A stretch of DNA of 35,019 nt from Protofrankia sp. CiP1_Cm_nod1 (GCF_920888515.1 NZ_CAKKTM010000455.1:1-35019), one strand, 5' to 3'; numbered from the stretch's first letter, positions 7,444 through 16,830 are shown. The notes: generated by a model from the sequence alone, not told the origin. Program-made: numbers and translations.

Positions 7444-7839
7444 TCTTCCACCACCCCCACACACCACGGCACGGCTGACACTCGAAGACCCGCGGCTGGC
7501 CGGTGAGCGTCCGCTCGAACATGCCTGCGTTCATGAGATCGAGGGTGAAAGTGGCTGCTACAGCGACCACTTTCACCCTCGATCTCATGGTTCCCGACAC
7601 TTCGGAGGCGTCAGGGATGGGGGCAGGGGCGGGGGGAACCCCGGGGCTGTATCCGGTGGCCAGCGGGACGGTCGGCGTGTGCGCGGCCGGTCGGGAGGCA
7701 GGGGCGCGGGTGGGCGGCGGAGATCGCGGTGGCGCTGGAGGGCTCGGCGGCGATGCCGGCAGCGGCCAGCCTGGTGACCGGTCCGGCCGCTGACGCGGCA
7801 CTGACCGAAACCTGATCCAGGCCGACTCACCGCCAGGGG
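7444..7839. other. Gene-free gap containing a large perfect inverted repeat
   Basis: No reading frame in this stretch has a credible start, ribosome site or recognisable product. The only structured element is the inverted repeat at 7532-7589. The rest (7590-7839) is GC-rich sequence without visible repeats. Confidence 0.6.
7532..7589. repeat. Perfect 23-bp inverted repeat (long hairpin)
   Basis: The arm 7532-7554 (starting CATGAGATCGAGGG) is the exact reverse complement of 7567-7589. The 12-base loop CTGCTACAGCGA can fold further through GCT/AGC. The arms are less GC-rich than the surroundings. It begins 89 bases after vapC. It could be a vapBC terminator, a REP-like element, or the remains of a miniature mobile element. 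I saw no second copy in the window. Confidence 0.85.
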
Positions 7840-7881
7840 TTGACGGCGCCGCATGACACCTGTCAGTATTTTCTGACAGGT
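7840..7881 (+). promoter_or_regulatory. Promoter and operator of the winged-helix regulator
   Basis: TTGACG (7840-7845) resembles a -35 box. ACCTGTCAG (7858-7866) and CTGACAGGT (7873-7881) form a perfect 9-bp inverted repeat around TATTTT, lying over the expected -10 region and 30 bases upstream of the gene. An autoregulatory operator is likely. Confidence 0.55.
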
Positions 7882-7911
7882 GAAAGATGGGCATGACAGG
7901 GAGGGGAATCG

Positions 7912-8244
7912 CTGAACAGCGAGGAGCTTCTCGTCGTGCTCACCGCGCTGGGGCACGCGCAGCGGCTACGCATCCTCGCGGAACTGGCCGCCGGACGAGT
8001 ACACGTCAGCGAACTGGCCCGCAGGCTGGGCCTGTCCCGCCCATTGCTGTACATGCACCTCGAACGGCTGGAGAAGGCCAAGCTGGTGATCGGGCACCTG
8101 GAACTGTCCGAGAACGGCAAGGCGATGAAGCATTTCGAGCTGGTCCCGTTCGAGCTGCGGCTCACCGCCGACACGATCCTCACCGCGCTCCGAGAGGACC
8201 AGGAGACCGGCGCCGGAGGAGAAGATGACCTGAAAGGAGTCTGA
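7912..8244 (+). CDS. ArsR-like winged-helix regulator
   Basis: The conserved product reads NSEELLVVLTALGHAQRLRI from the first codons, then HVSELARRLGLSRPLLYMHLERLEKAKLV (helix-turn-helix and wing) and an acidic C-terminus. The start is uncertain. A CTG at 7912 sits six bases after GGGAGGGG and would begin just before the conserved NSEELL block, while a GTG at 7936 has GAGGAG nine bases upstream but removes that block. I prefer 7912 (110 aa), a rare start. ArsR-like proteins are small repressors; this one lacks an obvious Cys metal site. It heads an operon with two membrane proteins and an ABC exporter, probably its targets. Confidence 0.75.
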   Translation: MNSEELLVVLTALGHAQRLRILAELAAGRVHVSELARRLGLSRPLLYMHLERLEKAKLVIGHLELSENGKAMKHFELVPFELRLTADTILTALREDQETGAGGEDDLKGV

Positions 8245-8245
8245 C

Positions 8246-8479
8246 ATGTTCGGGGGCGTGGTCGCGATCGCCATCGTGCTGATTGTCATCGGTGGCATCG
8301 CGGCGAGCGTTGTCTCGTACTTCAGCCTGCAGAAACACCGCGCCGACGCGGTGGCCATGGCCGGCTACCGCAAGCTCGCCGAACAGGCGGTAGCCAACCA
8401 GGAAACGCTGAGAACCGAACTTGCGGGGCTGACCAGACGACTCACGGCGGTCGAGGAGCTGCTACGGAGCGTCGGATGA
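8246..8479 (+). CDS. Small membrane-anchored coiled-coil protein
   Basis: 77 aa; AAAGGAG six bases before the ATG, one base after the upstream stop codon. A single hydrophobic segment (about residues 4-26, VVAIAIVLIVIGGIAASVV) is followed by a charged helix with heptad-like spacing (EQAVANQETLRTELAGLTRR). I do not recognise a named family. The next gene begins inside its last codons (ATGA overlap), so the two are translationally coupled, which suggests a membrane scaffold or accessory subunit for the sensor-domain protein or the ABC exporter. Confidence 0.75.
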   Translation: MFGGVVAIAIVLIVIGGIAASVVSYFSLQKHRADAVAMAGYRKLAEQAVANQETLRTELAGLTRRLTAVEELLRSVG

Positions 8480-9216
8480 CCAGTCCACAAAATGATCCGT
8501 TGCGCCACGGCCGGCATCCGATCCGTCTCCCGCTCTCCTCGGCGCCGTGGATCGCGGCCGGATATCTCGGTGGATACCTGCTGGTCGGCACCGTGCTGTT
8601 CGCGGTCTGCCTCAGTCTTCTCTCGGTCGCCGCGGCTACCGGCATCTTCTGGCTCGGTGTGCCGGTACTGGTCGGTGCGGCCGGCATCATCCGCGGTTGC
8701 GCCCAGATCGAGCGGCTGCGCGCCGGGCTGGCCGGATGGCGCATCCCGAACGCCTATCGGCCGGTCCTGAAACCCGGCATCCTGGCTCAGGCCAGGACCC
8801 GGTGGACCGATCCGGCCACGATACGCGACTGCGTGTATCTGATTCTGCTTTATCCTCTGTTGTTCGCACTCGACCTGACCGCCCTGCTGCTCTGGATCGC
8901 CGGTGTGGCCGGGGCTCTCCTGCCCCTGTGGTACTGGTCTATTCCGGGCGAGCACGGGGTACAGCTCGGCTATTTCCCGGACGACGGGCCCGGCACCGGA
9001 ATCAAGGTCGACGACCTGTCCACCGCGCTGCTCGCCGCCATCGGATTCGCCGTCCTGTGCGTGCTGCTGGCCTATCTGGTGGTCGCCGCCGCCCGCCTGC
9101 ACCGCGCCGTCGCCACGATGCTGCTGCGACCGCCGGTCGATCCACTGGCCGACGCCAGACGCATGCTCACCGAACCTGGACCTCTCTCCCTGGCGCCTCT
9201 TCACCTGGACAGGTAA
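8476..9216 (+). CDS. Stand-alone putative sensor-domain membrane protein
   Basis: 246 aa with about four to five membrane segments: GYLGGYLLVGTVLFAVCLS, an adjacent IFWLGVPVLVGAAGIIRG, then after a charged linker VYLILLYPLLFALDLTALLL with WIAGVAGALLPLWYW, and late LLAAIGFAVLCVLLAYLVV. The opening pattern, with PLSSAPW before the first segment and RGCAQIERLRAGL after the second, matches the putative sensor domain usually fused to histidine kinases or placed beside ABC exporters. No kinase domain is present here. It is coupled to the small coiled-coil gene by ATGA overlap and lies upstream of the ABC ATPase. A role in sensing the envelope state for that exporter is inference. Confidence 0.72.
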   Translation: MTSPQNDPLRHGRHPIRLPLSSAPWIAAGYLGGYLLVGTVLFAVCLSLLSVAAATGIFWLGVPVLVGAAGIIRGCAQIERLRAGLAGWRIPNAYRPVLKPGILAQARTRWTDPATIRDCVYLILLYPLLFALDLTALLLWIAGVAGALLPLWYWSIPGEHGVQLGYFPDDGPGTGIKVDDLSTALLAAIGFAVLCVLLAYLVVAAARLHRAVATMLLRPPVDPLADARRMLTEPGPLSLAPLHLDR

Positions 9217-9288
9217 GTCCGGACCGGGGCGTCCGCATATGAAAAAGAATTCCTGGGAACCTGAATCCAACCAGGGGAGCAGAACACT

Positions 9289-10080
9289 GTGGTCGCATCC
9301 CGCGGTTCCGCGGCGGACGATGTCGTGCGCCTGGATGCCGTCCGAAAGGTCTATGGCAGCTCCCGGGGCGGCGTCGTCGCGCTGGATTCGGTGTCGATCG
9401 TGTTCCGCCGCCACACCTTCACCGCGGTGATGGGCCCGTCGGGCTCCGGTAAAAGCACCTGCCTGCACTGCGCGGCCGGGCTGGACACCCCGACCTCGGG
9501 ATCGGTGACCCTGGACGGCCGGGAGATCACCAGCCTGGGTGAACGCGAGCTGACCATTCTGCGTCGCGAAAGAATCGGCTTTGTCTTCCAGGCGTTCAAT
9601 CTGCTGCCCGCGCTCACCGTGGCGGAGAACGTCGCGCTGCCGGTGCGCCTTGCCGGCCGCCGGCCCGGGCGAGGCACGGTGGACGCGGTGCTGGCGCGGG
9701 TCGGGCTCGGCGAGCGCGGGAGGCACCGGCCCGGTGAGCTGTCCGGCGGCCAGCAGCAGCGGGTGGCCATCGCCAGAGCGCTGATCACCCAGCCCTCGGT
9801 GATCTTCGCTGACGAGCCGACCGGCGCGCTGGATGCCTACACGTCCCTGGAGATCCTCGACCTGTTGCAGCAGGCGGTCCGCACCGGCGGCCAGACCGTT
9901 GTGATCGTCACGCACGACCCCGTCGCGGCCGCGCACGCCGACCGGGTGGTGTTCCTGGCCGGCGGCCGGCTCGTCGGCGAGATCCTCCAGCCGACGGCAC
10001 AGGCACTGGCACTGGCACTGGCCGAGCAGATGACCAAGCTCGGTGCGCGGGGCAGGACGCCGGCCGGGCAGGTGTCCTGA
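9289..10080 (+). CDS. ABC transporter ATP-binding protein, MacB/LolD type
   Basis: 263 aa; GTG start with GGGGAG ten bases upstream. All ABC motifs are present: Walker [10 protein letters not shown] (49-57), Q-loop FVFQAFN (Gln101), signature LSGGQ (151-155), Walker B VIFADE (171-176) with D-loop GALD, and switch His209 (VTHD). FNLLPALTVAENVALP is typical of ATPases that pair with FtsX-like permeases in lipoprotein or antimicrobial-peptide export. The tail holds a short CACTGG hexamer repeat encoding Ala-Leu. Its stop codon overlaps the start of the permease gene at 10080. The permease is frameshifted, so the transporter may be inactive in this strain. Confidence 0.93.
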   Translation: MVASRGSAADDVVRLDAVRKVYGSSRGGVVALDSVSIVFRRHTFTAVMGPSGSGKSTCLHCAAGLDTPTSGSVTLDGREITSLGERELTILRRERIGFVFQAFNLLPALTVAENVALPVRLAGRRPGRGTVDAVLARVGLGERGRHRPGELSGGQQQRVAIARALITQPSVIFADEPTGALDAYTSLEILDLLQQAVRTGGQTVVIVTHDPVAAAHADRVVFLAGGRLVGEILQPTAQALALALAEQMTKLGARGRTPAGQVS

Positions 10081-12589
10081 TGCCGCTCCTGGCCCTGCGG
10101 ACGCTGAGGTACCGCGCCGGCGGCTTCGCCGCGTCGTTCGCCGCGCTGGCCTTCGGCGCGGTGCTGGTGATGGCCTGTGGCGGCCTCATGGAGACCGGGA
10201 TCCGTACCGCGGTCCCGCCACAGCGGCTGGTCGCCGCCGATGTCGTGGTCACCGGCGACCAGTCGCACCCGGAACCGGTCCGGCTGGACGCCGCGCTGGT
10301 GGCCAGGATCAGGTCGGTGCCCGGCGTCGCCGATGCCGTGCCGGACCTCTCGTTCCCCGCCGCGCCGCTGCGCGACGGCACACCGGTCACCGACGGCGAT
10401 CAGCGGATCGGGCACGCCTGGGCGTCGAGCGCGCTCGGCCGATACCGGGTCCGCGACGGCGCCGCGCCGGCCGAACACGAGGTCGCGGTGGACGCGGCCA
10501 CCGCGGCACGGGCCGGCGTCCATGTCGGCGACCAGGTCGACGTCGTGGTACGCGGCGTCCCCGCACGGTTCCGGGTCAGCGGTGTGGTGTCCACGGAGCG
10601 GCCGGCCGCGGGCGCGTTGTTCTTCGCCGAGCCCGACGTCGCCCGGATCGTGCCCGCGGCCGACCGGGTGGACGCGATCGGCGTGCTGGCCGCGCCGGGC
10701 GTCCGGGGCGGGCAGCTGCGCGACGCGCTGGCAACAGCGTTGAAGGACACGCCCGCGATACTGCTGACCGGGAACGAGCGCGGCCTGGCCGAGTTCGCCG
10801 ACGCCGCGGACGGCGGCGAGACGATGATCGTACTGGCCGGCGTGTTCGGTGGGCTCGCGGTGCTGGTGGCCGTCTTCGTGGTGGCCGGCATCCTGGGCCT
10901 CTCCGTGCAGCAACGGCAGCGGGAGATGGCGCTGCTGCGGGCGATCGGCTGCACCCCTGGCCAGCTGCGCCGGCTGGTGCTCGGCGAGACCGCGGTCCTC
11001 GGCCTGCTGGCCACCCTGGCCGCCTACCCGTTCGGTGAGCCGGTCGGGCGGTTCCTGTTCGGCCAGCTGACCGACGGCGGTGTCGCCACCCCGGCGATCG
11101 TGTTCCACCAGGGCTTCGTGCCCACGCTGGCCGGCTCGGCGGTGAGCGTGCTACCGCGCTGCTCGCCGCCTGGGCGGCCGGCTGGGCCGCGGCCCGCACC
11201 CGGCCGACCGAGGCGCTGGTCGAGGCCGGCCTGCGGCGGCGCTGGGTGAGCTGGCCGCGCATCCTGTTCGCGGTGTTGTTCCTGGCCGGCGGGATGGCCC
11301 TGACCCTGGTGACCGCGCTGGTGATGAAGGGCCCGGTCGCGGCGAGCACCGCCGGCCCGACCGCCATGTTGTGGGCCACCGGTTTCGCGCTGCTCGGCCC
11401 CGGCCTGACCAGAGTGATCGTAGCGGTGCTGTACGTACCGCTTCGTGTGATGTGCGGGCTCGCCGGCCATCTCGCCCTGCTCAACGCGCGAACACGGCGG
11501 GTCAGGACAGCCGGCATGATCATACCGGTCATGCTTGCCACCGGCCTGGCCACCTCGTTGCTGTACCTCCAGACGTCCCAGTCCGCGGCCGCCGACCGGG
11601 CCTACACCGAGAACCTGCGCGCCGACGCCGCGCTCACCGCCACCGCGGGCGGCTTCCCGGTCGACCTGGTGCGCTCGGTGCGCACGCTGCCCGGTGTCGG
11701 CCAGGCCAGCGCGGTGGTGAACAGCGAGGGCTACCTGGAGAGCGAGGAGGTCACGGAGACCGGCTACCGGGAGACCGTGCCGCTGCGGGGCATCACCGCC
11801 GACGGCGCGGACCGCACCGCACCGGTCGCGCTGACCGCCGGCACCCTGGCCGACATGCGTGGCGACACGGTGGCGCTGGCCACGACGAGCGCGCGGCACT
11901 TCGGCTACAGGCTCGGTGACACCGTGCCCCTGTGGCTGGGCGACAACACCAGGGTCGCGGCGAAGGTGGTCGCGCTGTTCACCGCGCGCCACGGGTTCGA
12001 GACCATGCTGGCGCCCGCCGAACTCGTCGCCCCGCACACCAGGACCGGCCTGGCGCAGGAGATCCTGGTACGCGCCGCCCCCGACGTTGAACCGGGCACG
12101 CTCCTCGCGGCCCTCACCCGCTTCGCCGCCGGCCATCCCGGCCTGCGTGCGGCCGGCCAGGACGCCCTGCGCTCGGCGCACGCGCAGCAGGAGCGGACCG
12201 GCATGTGGATCAACTACCTGCTGGCCTTCATGATTATCTGCTACACGGTGCTCTCGCTGGTCAACACCCTGATCGTGGCCACCGCCGAACGTCGTGGGGA
12301 GTTCGCCGTACAACGCCTGACCGGCGCCACCCACGGCCAGGTGCTGCGCATGATGAGCGCCGAGGCGGTGCTGGTGGTCGCCGGCGGCATCATGCTCGGC
12401 ACGCTGGTGTCGATCACCACGCTGGTGCCGTTCAGCCTCGCGGTCAGCGGTTCGCCGCTGCCGCACGGCCCGCTGTGGATCTACCTGGCGGTGACCGGAT
12501 CAGCCGCCGCGCTCACCCTGTCCGCCACCCTGCTCCCCACCCTCCACGCCCTGCGCACCCCGCCCGTCGCCGCGTCGGTCACCCCGTGA
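10080..12589 (+). pseudogene. FtsX-like ABC permease, split by a frameshift
   Basis: The 5' frame (10080 onward) encodes a first FtsX half: an N-terminal membrane helix, a large extracytoplasmic domain, then VLAGVFGGLAVLVAVFVVAG and QQRQREMALLRAIGCTPGQL, the conserved FtsX coupling segment. After the Val codon near 11150 this frame loses sense. The frame one base back continues as TALLAAWAAGWAAARTRP and on through 11246-12589, the second half with its own FtsX motif (AERRGEFAVQRLTGATHGQV). Restoring one G at 11150/11151 (GTG-GCT) gives a single protein of about 836 aa, the usual double-FtsX size. The downstream half alone has a possible GTG start at 11246. True mutation or sequence error is undecided. 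Confidence 0.83.
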
Positions 12590-12671
12590 CCTCGTCCGTC
12601 CACTACACGTTCTTTTCTCGGCTTTTCCCGGTTTTTCCCGGCGGCGACGGCCGTCTCGCGAGCCGGCCGCG

Positions 12672-13880
12672 TCAGCGCAGGATGCCGGTGTGGCCGAGGG
12701 AGTAGCGGCCGGGCTGGGGCCAGACGCAGGCGCCGTGCGGGCCGGGGCCGACCTTGATGCGGGCCAGCAGGCCGCCGTCCCTGGTGGAGATCGCGTAGAC
12801 CTCGCTGTTGTAGCGGCCGGTCAGCCACAGCACCGAACCGTCGGCGGACACCCCGCCCATGTCCGGGCTGCCGCCGCCGGGGAGCTGCCATTTCTGCCGG
12901 ACCTGGCGGGTCGCGAAATCGATGACGGAGATGGAGCCCTCGCCGCGGTTCGACGCGTACATCACGGTCGCGTCCCGGCTCGGGTAAAGGCCGTGCACGC
13001 CCTTGCCCGTCGCCAGGAAACCAATCTTCTGGAACCGCACCGGATCGATGATATGCAGGCCGTCCGCCATCATGTCGGCCACGTAGAGCAGTTCGCCCCG
13101 CGGATCGAGTTTGATGTCCTGCGGCATGCCACCGACCACCAGGTAGCCGACGACCGACAGCGTCCGCAGGTCGACCTTGACCAGCTTGCCGGAGAACTCG
13201 CAGGTGGCCACGAAGAAGGAGTCGTCGGCGGCGAAGTCGACATGGTCGACGCCGGGGCAGTCGACCTTCACCTGGGTGCGCAGCTCCCAGGTGTTCGGGT
13301 CGTAGAAGTCCAGCCGCTGCAGCGCCTCGGCGACAACGACCGCGTATTTCCCGTCCGGCGTGAAATACATGTTGTACGGGTCGGCGACGGGGATGTTCGG
13401 CCCTTTTATCTTCCCGGTGGCCGGGTCGAGCGGGGTGAGGCTGTTACCCGTGTTGTTGGTCACGTACAACGTCGACAGATCCCACGACGGGACGACGTGC
13501 TGCGGAGTGCCACCGGTCACGAAATGGTCGACCACCTGGAAGGTCGCCGGGTCGATCACGTCCACGGTGTCGCTGTCGCTGTTCGGGACATAGACGAGCT
13601 GCCTGGCCCCGCGGACGGCGGGGCTGAGCTGGTTCGCCCCGGCGGCGGCGTACACGTTCACCGGCTGTGCCCCGCCGCCCCCGCCGACGGCGGTCGACGA
13701 CGGCGGGGGCGACCGCGGGGACGGCGGGCTCGCCGCCGCTCCCGAAGCCCGCGCCGGGGGCGGGGCGGGCTCGGACGGCCCGGCTTCCTCGCCGCAGGCC
13801 GCGACCACGCCGAGCCACAACGCGGCGATGACCACCAGGCGCAACGCCCGTGACGATCGGGCGTCGTGGTATGTCCACAC
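12672..13880 (-). CDS. Beta-propeller (YVTN/YncE-type) lipoprotein
   Basis: 402 aa from the GTG at 13880, chosen because GGAG lies eight bases upstream and because it gives a normal signal peptide. An ATG at 13955 would add 25 residues with no ribosome site. Arg-rich start, hydrophobic [12 protein letters not shown], then the lipobox VAAC with Cys29 for lipidation. A Pro/Ser/Ala-rich linker follows, then repeated blades: [79 protein letters not shown]. YncE-like propellers bind partners or ligands outside the membrane; the function here is unknown. It is divergent from the crcB cluster with a 103-bp gap. Confidence 0.85.
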   Translation of the reverse strand: MWTYHDARSSRALRLVVIAALWLGVVAACGEEAGPSEPAPPPARASGAAASPPSPRSPPPSSTAVGGGGGAQPVNVYAAAGANQLSPAVRGARQLVYVPNSDSDTVDVIDPATFQVVDHFVTGGTPQHVVPSWDLSTLYVTNNTGNSLTPLDPATGKIKGPNIPVADPYNMYFTPDGKYAVVVAEALQRLDFYDPNTWELRTQVKVDCPGVDHVDFAADDSFFVATCEFSGKLVKVDLRTLSVVGYLVVGGMPQDIKLDPRGELLYVADMMADGLHIIDPVRFQKIGFLATGKGVHGLYPSRDATVMYASNRGEGSISVIDFATRQVRQKWQLPGGGSPDMGGVSADGSVLWLTGRYNSEVYAISTRDGGLLARIKVGPGPHGACVWPQPGRYSLGHTGILR

Positions 13881-13983
13881 AGGGCATGCTCCGATTCCGG
13901 CGGGTTCGGGAACGACAAGCGTAGAGGCGTCCACCTTGGTGGCACCCGGCCGCATAGGAGGCTATCCAGCCAGGAAGGCGCGT

Positions 13984-14472
13984 ATGGACAGCACCCCATC
14001 ACGGAAAGTCGTCAAATCCGCCGATCCTGGCGTGGATTCGTACATTCCAGCGCCACACCCGAAGCCGCGCCAGGGGCTATTTTTATTACTGACGGTAATT
14101 TCGCTTGGCGGGGCGGCGGGGGCGTGTGCCCGCTACGCGGCATCGCTGCTCTGGCCGGCCCCGGCCGGCGCCTTCCCGTGGACGACGGTGCTGGTGAACA
14201 CCACGGGGTGCGCCGCCATCGGCCTGCTGATGGCGGCGATCACCGAGCTGCCCGCGGCGCATCCGCTGCTACGCCCCTTCCTCGGCACCGGTGTCCTCGG
14301 CGGGTACACGACTTTCTCCACCTACGCGGTCGACGCCGAGCGGCTCGTCGACGCCGGCCGGGCCGGGACGGCACTGGCCTACCTGACGTCGACCGCGGCG
14401 CTGGCGCTGGGCGCCGTGTGGCTGGCGTCCACGGCGGGACGATCACTGACAGTGCGCTGGAACGGCCGCTGA
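13984..14472 (+). CDS. crcB: Fluoride channel FluC/CrcB, first copy
   Basis: 162 aa; ATG with AGGAAGG five bases upstream. A hydrophilic 30-residue N-terminus precedes four membrane segments. Family motifs are intact: GACARY (46-51), TVLVNTTG (pore Asn72) and [12 protein letters not shown] (103-114, the Phe-box and central Na+ turn). FluC dimers export F-. It is followed by a DUF190 gene and a second crcB, the usual actinobacterial arrangement. No fluoride riboswitch consensus was recognised upstream. Confidence 0.93.
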   Translation: MDSTPSRKVVKSADPGVDSYIPAPHPKPRQGLFLLLTVISLGGAAGACARYAASLLWPAPAGAFPWTTVLVNTTGCAAIGLLMAAITELPAAHPLLRPFLGTGVLGGYTTFSTYAVDAERLVDAGRAGTALAYLTSTAALALGAVWLASTAGRSLTVRWNGR

Positions 14473-14521
14473 CGACCGCCGACGACCACTCTGGACCATC
14501 ACGGATAGTGAGGTGGAAGCG

Positions 14522-14866
14522 ATGAGGCTGACCGGGCGGGCACTGCGGCTGACGGTGTTCGTGGGCGAGGGCGACATGTGGCATCACCGTCCGCTGGCAA
14601 CCGAGATCGTGCATCGCGCCCATGCCGCCGGGCTGGCCGGCGCGAGCGTGTTCCGCGGCCTGGAGGGATTCGGCGCCTCCTCCGTCGTGCATACCACCCG
14701 GCTGCTGTCGATGAGCCAGGACCTGCCGACGGCGGTGGTCATCGTCGACGACGAGCCACGGGTCCGCGCGTTCCTGCCCCAGTTGGACGAGCTCGTCACC
14801 GAAGGCCTGGTGATCATCGACGAGGTCGAGGTCATCCGCTACACCGGCCGGGCGGCGGACCGGTGA
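14522..14866 (+). CDS. DUF190 family protein
   Basis: 114 aa from the ATG at 14522 with GAGG eight bases upstream. It shows the DUF190 pattern: [19 protein letters not shown] at the start, then [17 protein letters not shown] and a C-terminal VEVIRYTG strand, a small ferredoxin-like (PII-like) fold. The family is repeatedly found with CrcB, so a regulatory or accessory role in fluoride export is inferred, though the biochemistry is not established. Its stop overlaps the start of the second crcB by GTGA. Confidence 0.9.
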   Translation: MRLTGRALRLTVFVGEGDMWHHRPLATEIVHRAHAAGLAGASVFRGLEGFGASSVVHTTRLLSMSQDLPTAVVIVDDEPRVRAFLPQLDELVTEGLVIIDEVEVIRYTGRAADR

Positions 14867-15237
14867 GCTGGTTACTGGTGATCGCGGGGGCGATGGTCGG
14901 CGCCCCGGCGCGCTACCTGACCGACCGGGCGGTGCAGGCCCGCCACGACACGCTCTTCCCCTGGGGCACGTTCACCGTGAACGTGGTCGCCAGCGGCGTC
15001 CTCGGCCTGGTCGGCGGGGCGGTGCTGGCCGGCGCCGCCCCCGCCCGGGTGGGCCTGCTGGTCGGCACCGGGCTGTGCGGGGCGTTGAGCACCTATTCGA
15101 CGTTCTCCTACGAGACGCTGCGGCTGGCGCAGGACGGCGCCCGGCTGCTGGCCGCCGCGAACGTTGCCGGCAGCGTCCTCGCCGCCTTCGGCGCCGCCGT
15201 CCTCGGGACGGCCGTCGCCCGGGCGCTGTGGGGATGA
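14863..15237 (+). CDS. crcB: Fluoride channel FluC/CrcB, second copy
   Basis: 124 aa starting with a GTG that overlaps the DUF190 stop codon. GAPARY (13-18), TFTVN (pore Asn40) and the Phe-box STYSTFSYE are present. In place of the canonical GG-x-TT before FST this copy has [10 protein letters not shown], so its central turn differs from the first copy. Paired crcB genes often form heteromeric channels in which one subunit contributes fewer working pore residues, so this may be a complementary subunit. It converges with the MFS gene across 75 bp. Confidence 0.9.
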   Translation: MSWLLVIAGAMVGAPARYLTDRAVQARHDTLFPWGTFTVNVVASGVLGLVGGAVLAGAAPARVGLLVGTGLCGALSTYSTFSYETLRLAQDGARLLAAANVAGSVLAAFGAAVLGTAVARALWG

Positions 15238-15312
15238 GAGCCACGGAGCTGAGGACCGTGATGACGAGCTGCGCGGACGAAATACGAGGACGAGATGCAA
15301 GGACGAGAACCG

Positions 15313-16827
15313 TCACGATGACGAGACCGGCTGTTCGGGCAGGGTGGGCTCGTTGGCCTGCTGGGCCGGGATGCCCGCGGTTTTCCGTCCGCTCCGGGGA
15401 GCGCGCAGCACGGTGACGGCGAGCAGGAGGCCGAACGCCACGCATCCCGCGCCGGTGAGCACCCCGAGACGGCAGCCGCCGGTGAACGCGGCGAGCTGGC
15501 TGTGGCCGTCGGCCAGCAGGCTGGCCGTCCGGTTGCTGGACAGCGTCCCCAGCGCGGCCAGGCCGACCGCGGCGGAGATCTGCATGGAGACGTTGACGAT
15601 CCCCGAGGCCAGGCCGGCGTCGGCGGGCGCGACCTGGGCCACGGCCATGGTCAGCAGGGGCATGAAAACCGCGCCGGTCCCCAGCCCGACCAGGATGAAG
15701 GCGAAGAAGAGCCCCGGGAAGTAGTCGACGCGCTCACCCCCGAGCGACCAGGCGAGCAGCAGCAGTCCAGCGATCATGGAAATCAGCCCGGAGATGAGGA
15801 CCCGCTCGGGTCCGAAGGCGGACACGAGCCGGGCGGTGATCCCGACGGAGAGCACGGCCACCATGACGGTCTGCGGCAGAAACGCCAGCCCGGTGTGGAC
15901 GGCGTCGTACCCGAGGGCCTGTTCCAGGTACAGCGCCCCGAAGAAGAACACCCCATACATGCCGGCGGCCACGACCGCGCGTACGGCGCTGGAACCGATG
16001 AGGCTGCGCAGCCGCAGGATCCGTACCGGAACGAGCGGGTTCGACGTGCGCGACTCACGGACGGCGAATGCGCCGAGCAGCGCGACCGCGACCGCGCCGA
16101 GGCCAAGGGTGTACCCCGAGAGCCAGCCGTACTCGGCCGCCTGCACGATGGCGTCGATGCCGATCAGCGTCGCCGCGGTGACCAGGACGGCACCTGGCAG
16201 GTCGGCCCCCTGCCGCAGGCCGCTGCCGGGGCGTTCGGAGATGAACACGGCCGCGGCCGGCAACGCGAGCAGGCCGATCGGGATGTTGATGACGAAGATC
16301 CAGTGCCAGCCCAGGGCCTGCGTGAGGAGACCGCCGAGCAGCAGGCCGAGCGAACCGCCGCTGACGGTGACAAGCAGGTAGACGCTCATCGCCCGGGCCC
16401 GCTCATGTGGCTGCGGGAAGTCGGTGACGATGAACGCGAGGATGGTCGCCGATGCCAGCGCTCCGCCCAGGCCCTGCGCGAAACGGGCGGCGATCAGGAA
16501 CTCCTGCCCGTCGCTGAGCCCGCAGGCGGCCGAGGCGGCGGTGAACAGCGCCATGCCGGCGAGGAAGACCTTCTTCCGGCCGACAAGGTCGCCAAGCCGG
16601 CCGGCGACCAGCAGGAAGCTGCCATAGCTGATCATGTAGGCGTTGACGACCCAGGTGAGGTCGGCCTGGCTGAAGCGCAGGTCGTTCTGAATGACGGGCA
16701 GCGCGACGTTCACCACGCTGGAGTCAAGAATGATCATTAGTTGCGCCGTGAGGGCAACGAGCAGGGCGAGCCATCGCCGCCGCGAGCGGGAGCGTGTGAC
16801 CGGAGCCGGAACGATGATGTCGCTCAT
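15313..16827 (-). CDS. MFS drug:H+ antiporter, DHA2 (14-helix) type
   Basis: 504 aa with about 14 membrane segments. LDSSVVNVALPVIQNDL in helix 1 (motif D1), the loop 2-3 motif GRLGDLVGRKK (motif A) and GGSLGLLLGGLLTQALGWHWIF (antiporter motif C region) are typical of EmrB/QacA-type exporters. It is divergent from a MarR regulator, and the promoter (TTGATT-N16-TATAGT) holds a perfect palindrome in its spacer. The TATAGT box ends about ten bases before the ATG and no ribosome site is visible, so the transcript is probably nearly leaderless. The substrate is unknown. Confidence 0.9.
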   Translation of the reverse strand: MSDIIVPAPVTRSRSRRRWLALLVALTAQLMIILDSSVVNVALPVIQNDLRFSQADLTWVVNAYMISYGSFLLVAGRLGDLVGRKKVFLAGMALFTAASAACGLSDGQEFLIAARFAQGLGGALASATILAFIVTDFPQPHERARAMSVYLLVTVSGGSLGLLLGGLLTQALGWHWIFVINIPIGLLALPAAAVFISERPGSGLRQGADLPGAVLVTAATLIGIDAIVQAAEYGWLSGYTLGLGAVAVALLGAFAVRESRTSNPLVPVRILRLRSLIGSSAVRAVVAAGMYGVFFFGALYLEQALGYDAVHTGLAFLPQTVMVAVLSVGITARLVSAFGPERVLISGLISMIAGLLLLAWSLGGERVDYFPGLFFAFILVGLGTGAVFMPLLTMAVAQVAPADAGLASGIVNVSMQISAAVGLAALGTLSSNRTASLLADGHSQLAAFTGGCRLGVLTGAGCVAFGLLLAVTVLRAPRSGRKTAGIPAQQANEPTLPEQPVSSS

Positions 16828-16830
16828 GGA

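Noticed and set aside
7503-7793. A 96-codon plus-strand frame across the 23-bp inverted repeat
   Set aside because: The reading frame passes through the hairpin, then becomes a Gly/Arg-rich string with no ribosome site or family resemblance.
9233-9252. CATATG and GAATTC sites close together, as in a cloning vector junction
   Set aside because: Flanking sequence is ordinary host DNA on both sides and the sites fall in a normal intergenic gap; chance occurrence is enough.
8365-11108. Long minus-strand reading frames (about 420-520 codons) opposite the sensor, ABC and permease genes
   Set aside because: They are rich in Arg, Gly, Gln and His, have no recognisable domain and run antisense to well-supported genes. 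This is the usual artefact of third-position GC bias.
13881-13983. Fluoride riboswitch before the crcB cluster
   Set aside because: The conserved riboswitch core and pseudoknot could not be matched. Only a small CCACC-TT-GGTGG hairpin was found.
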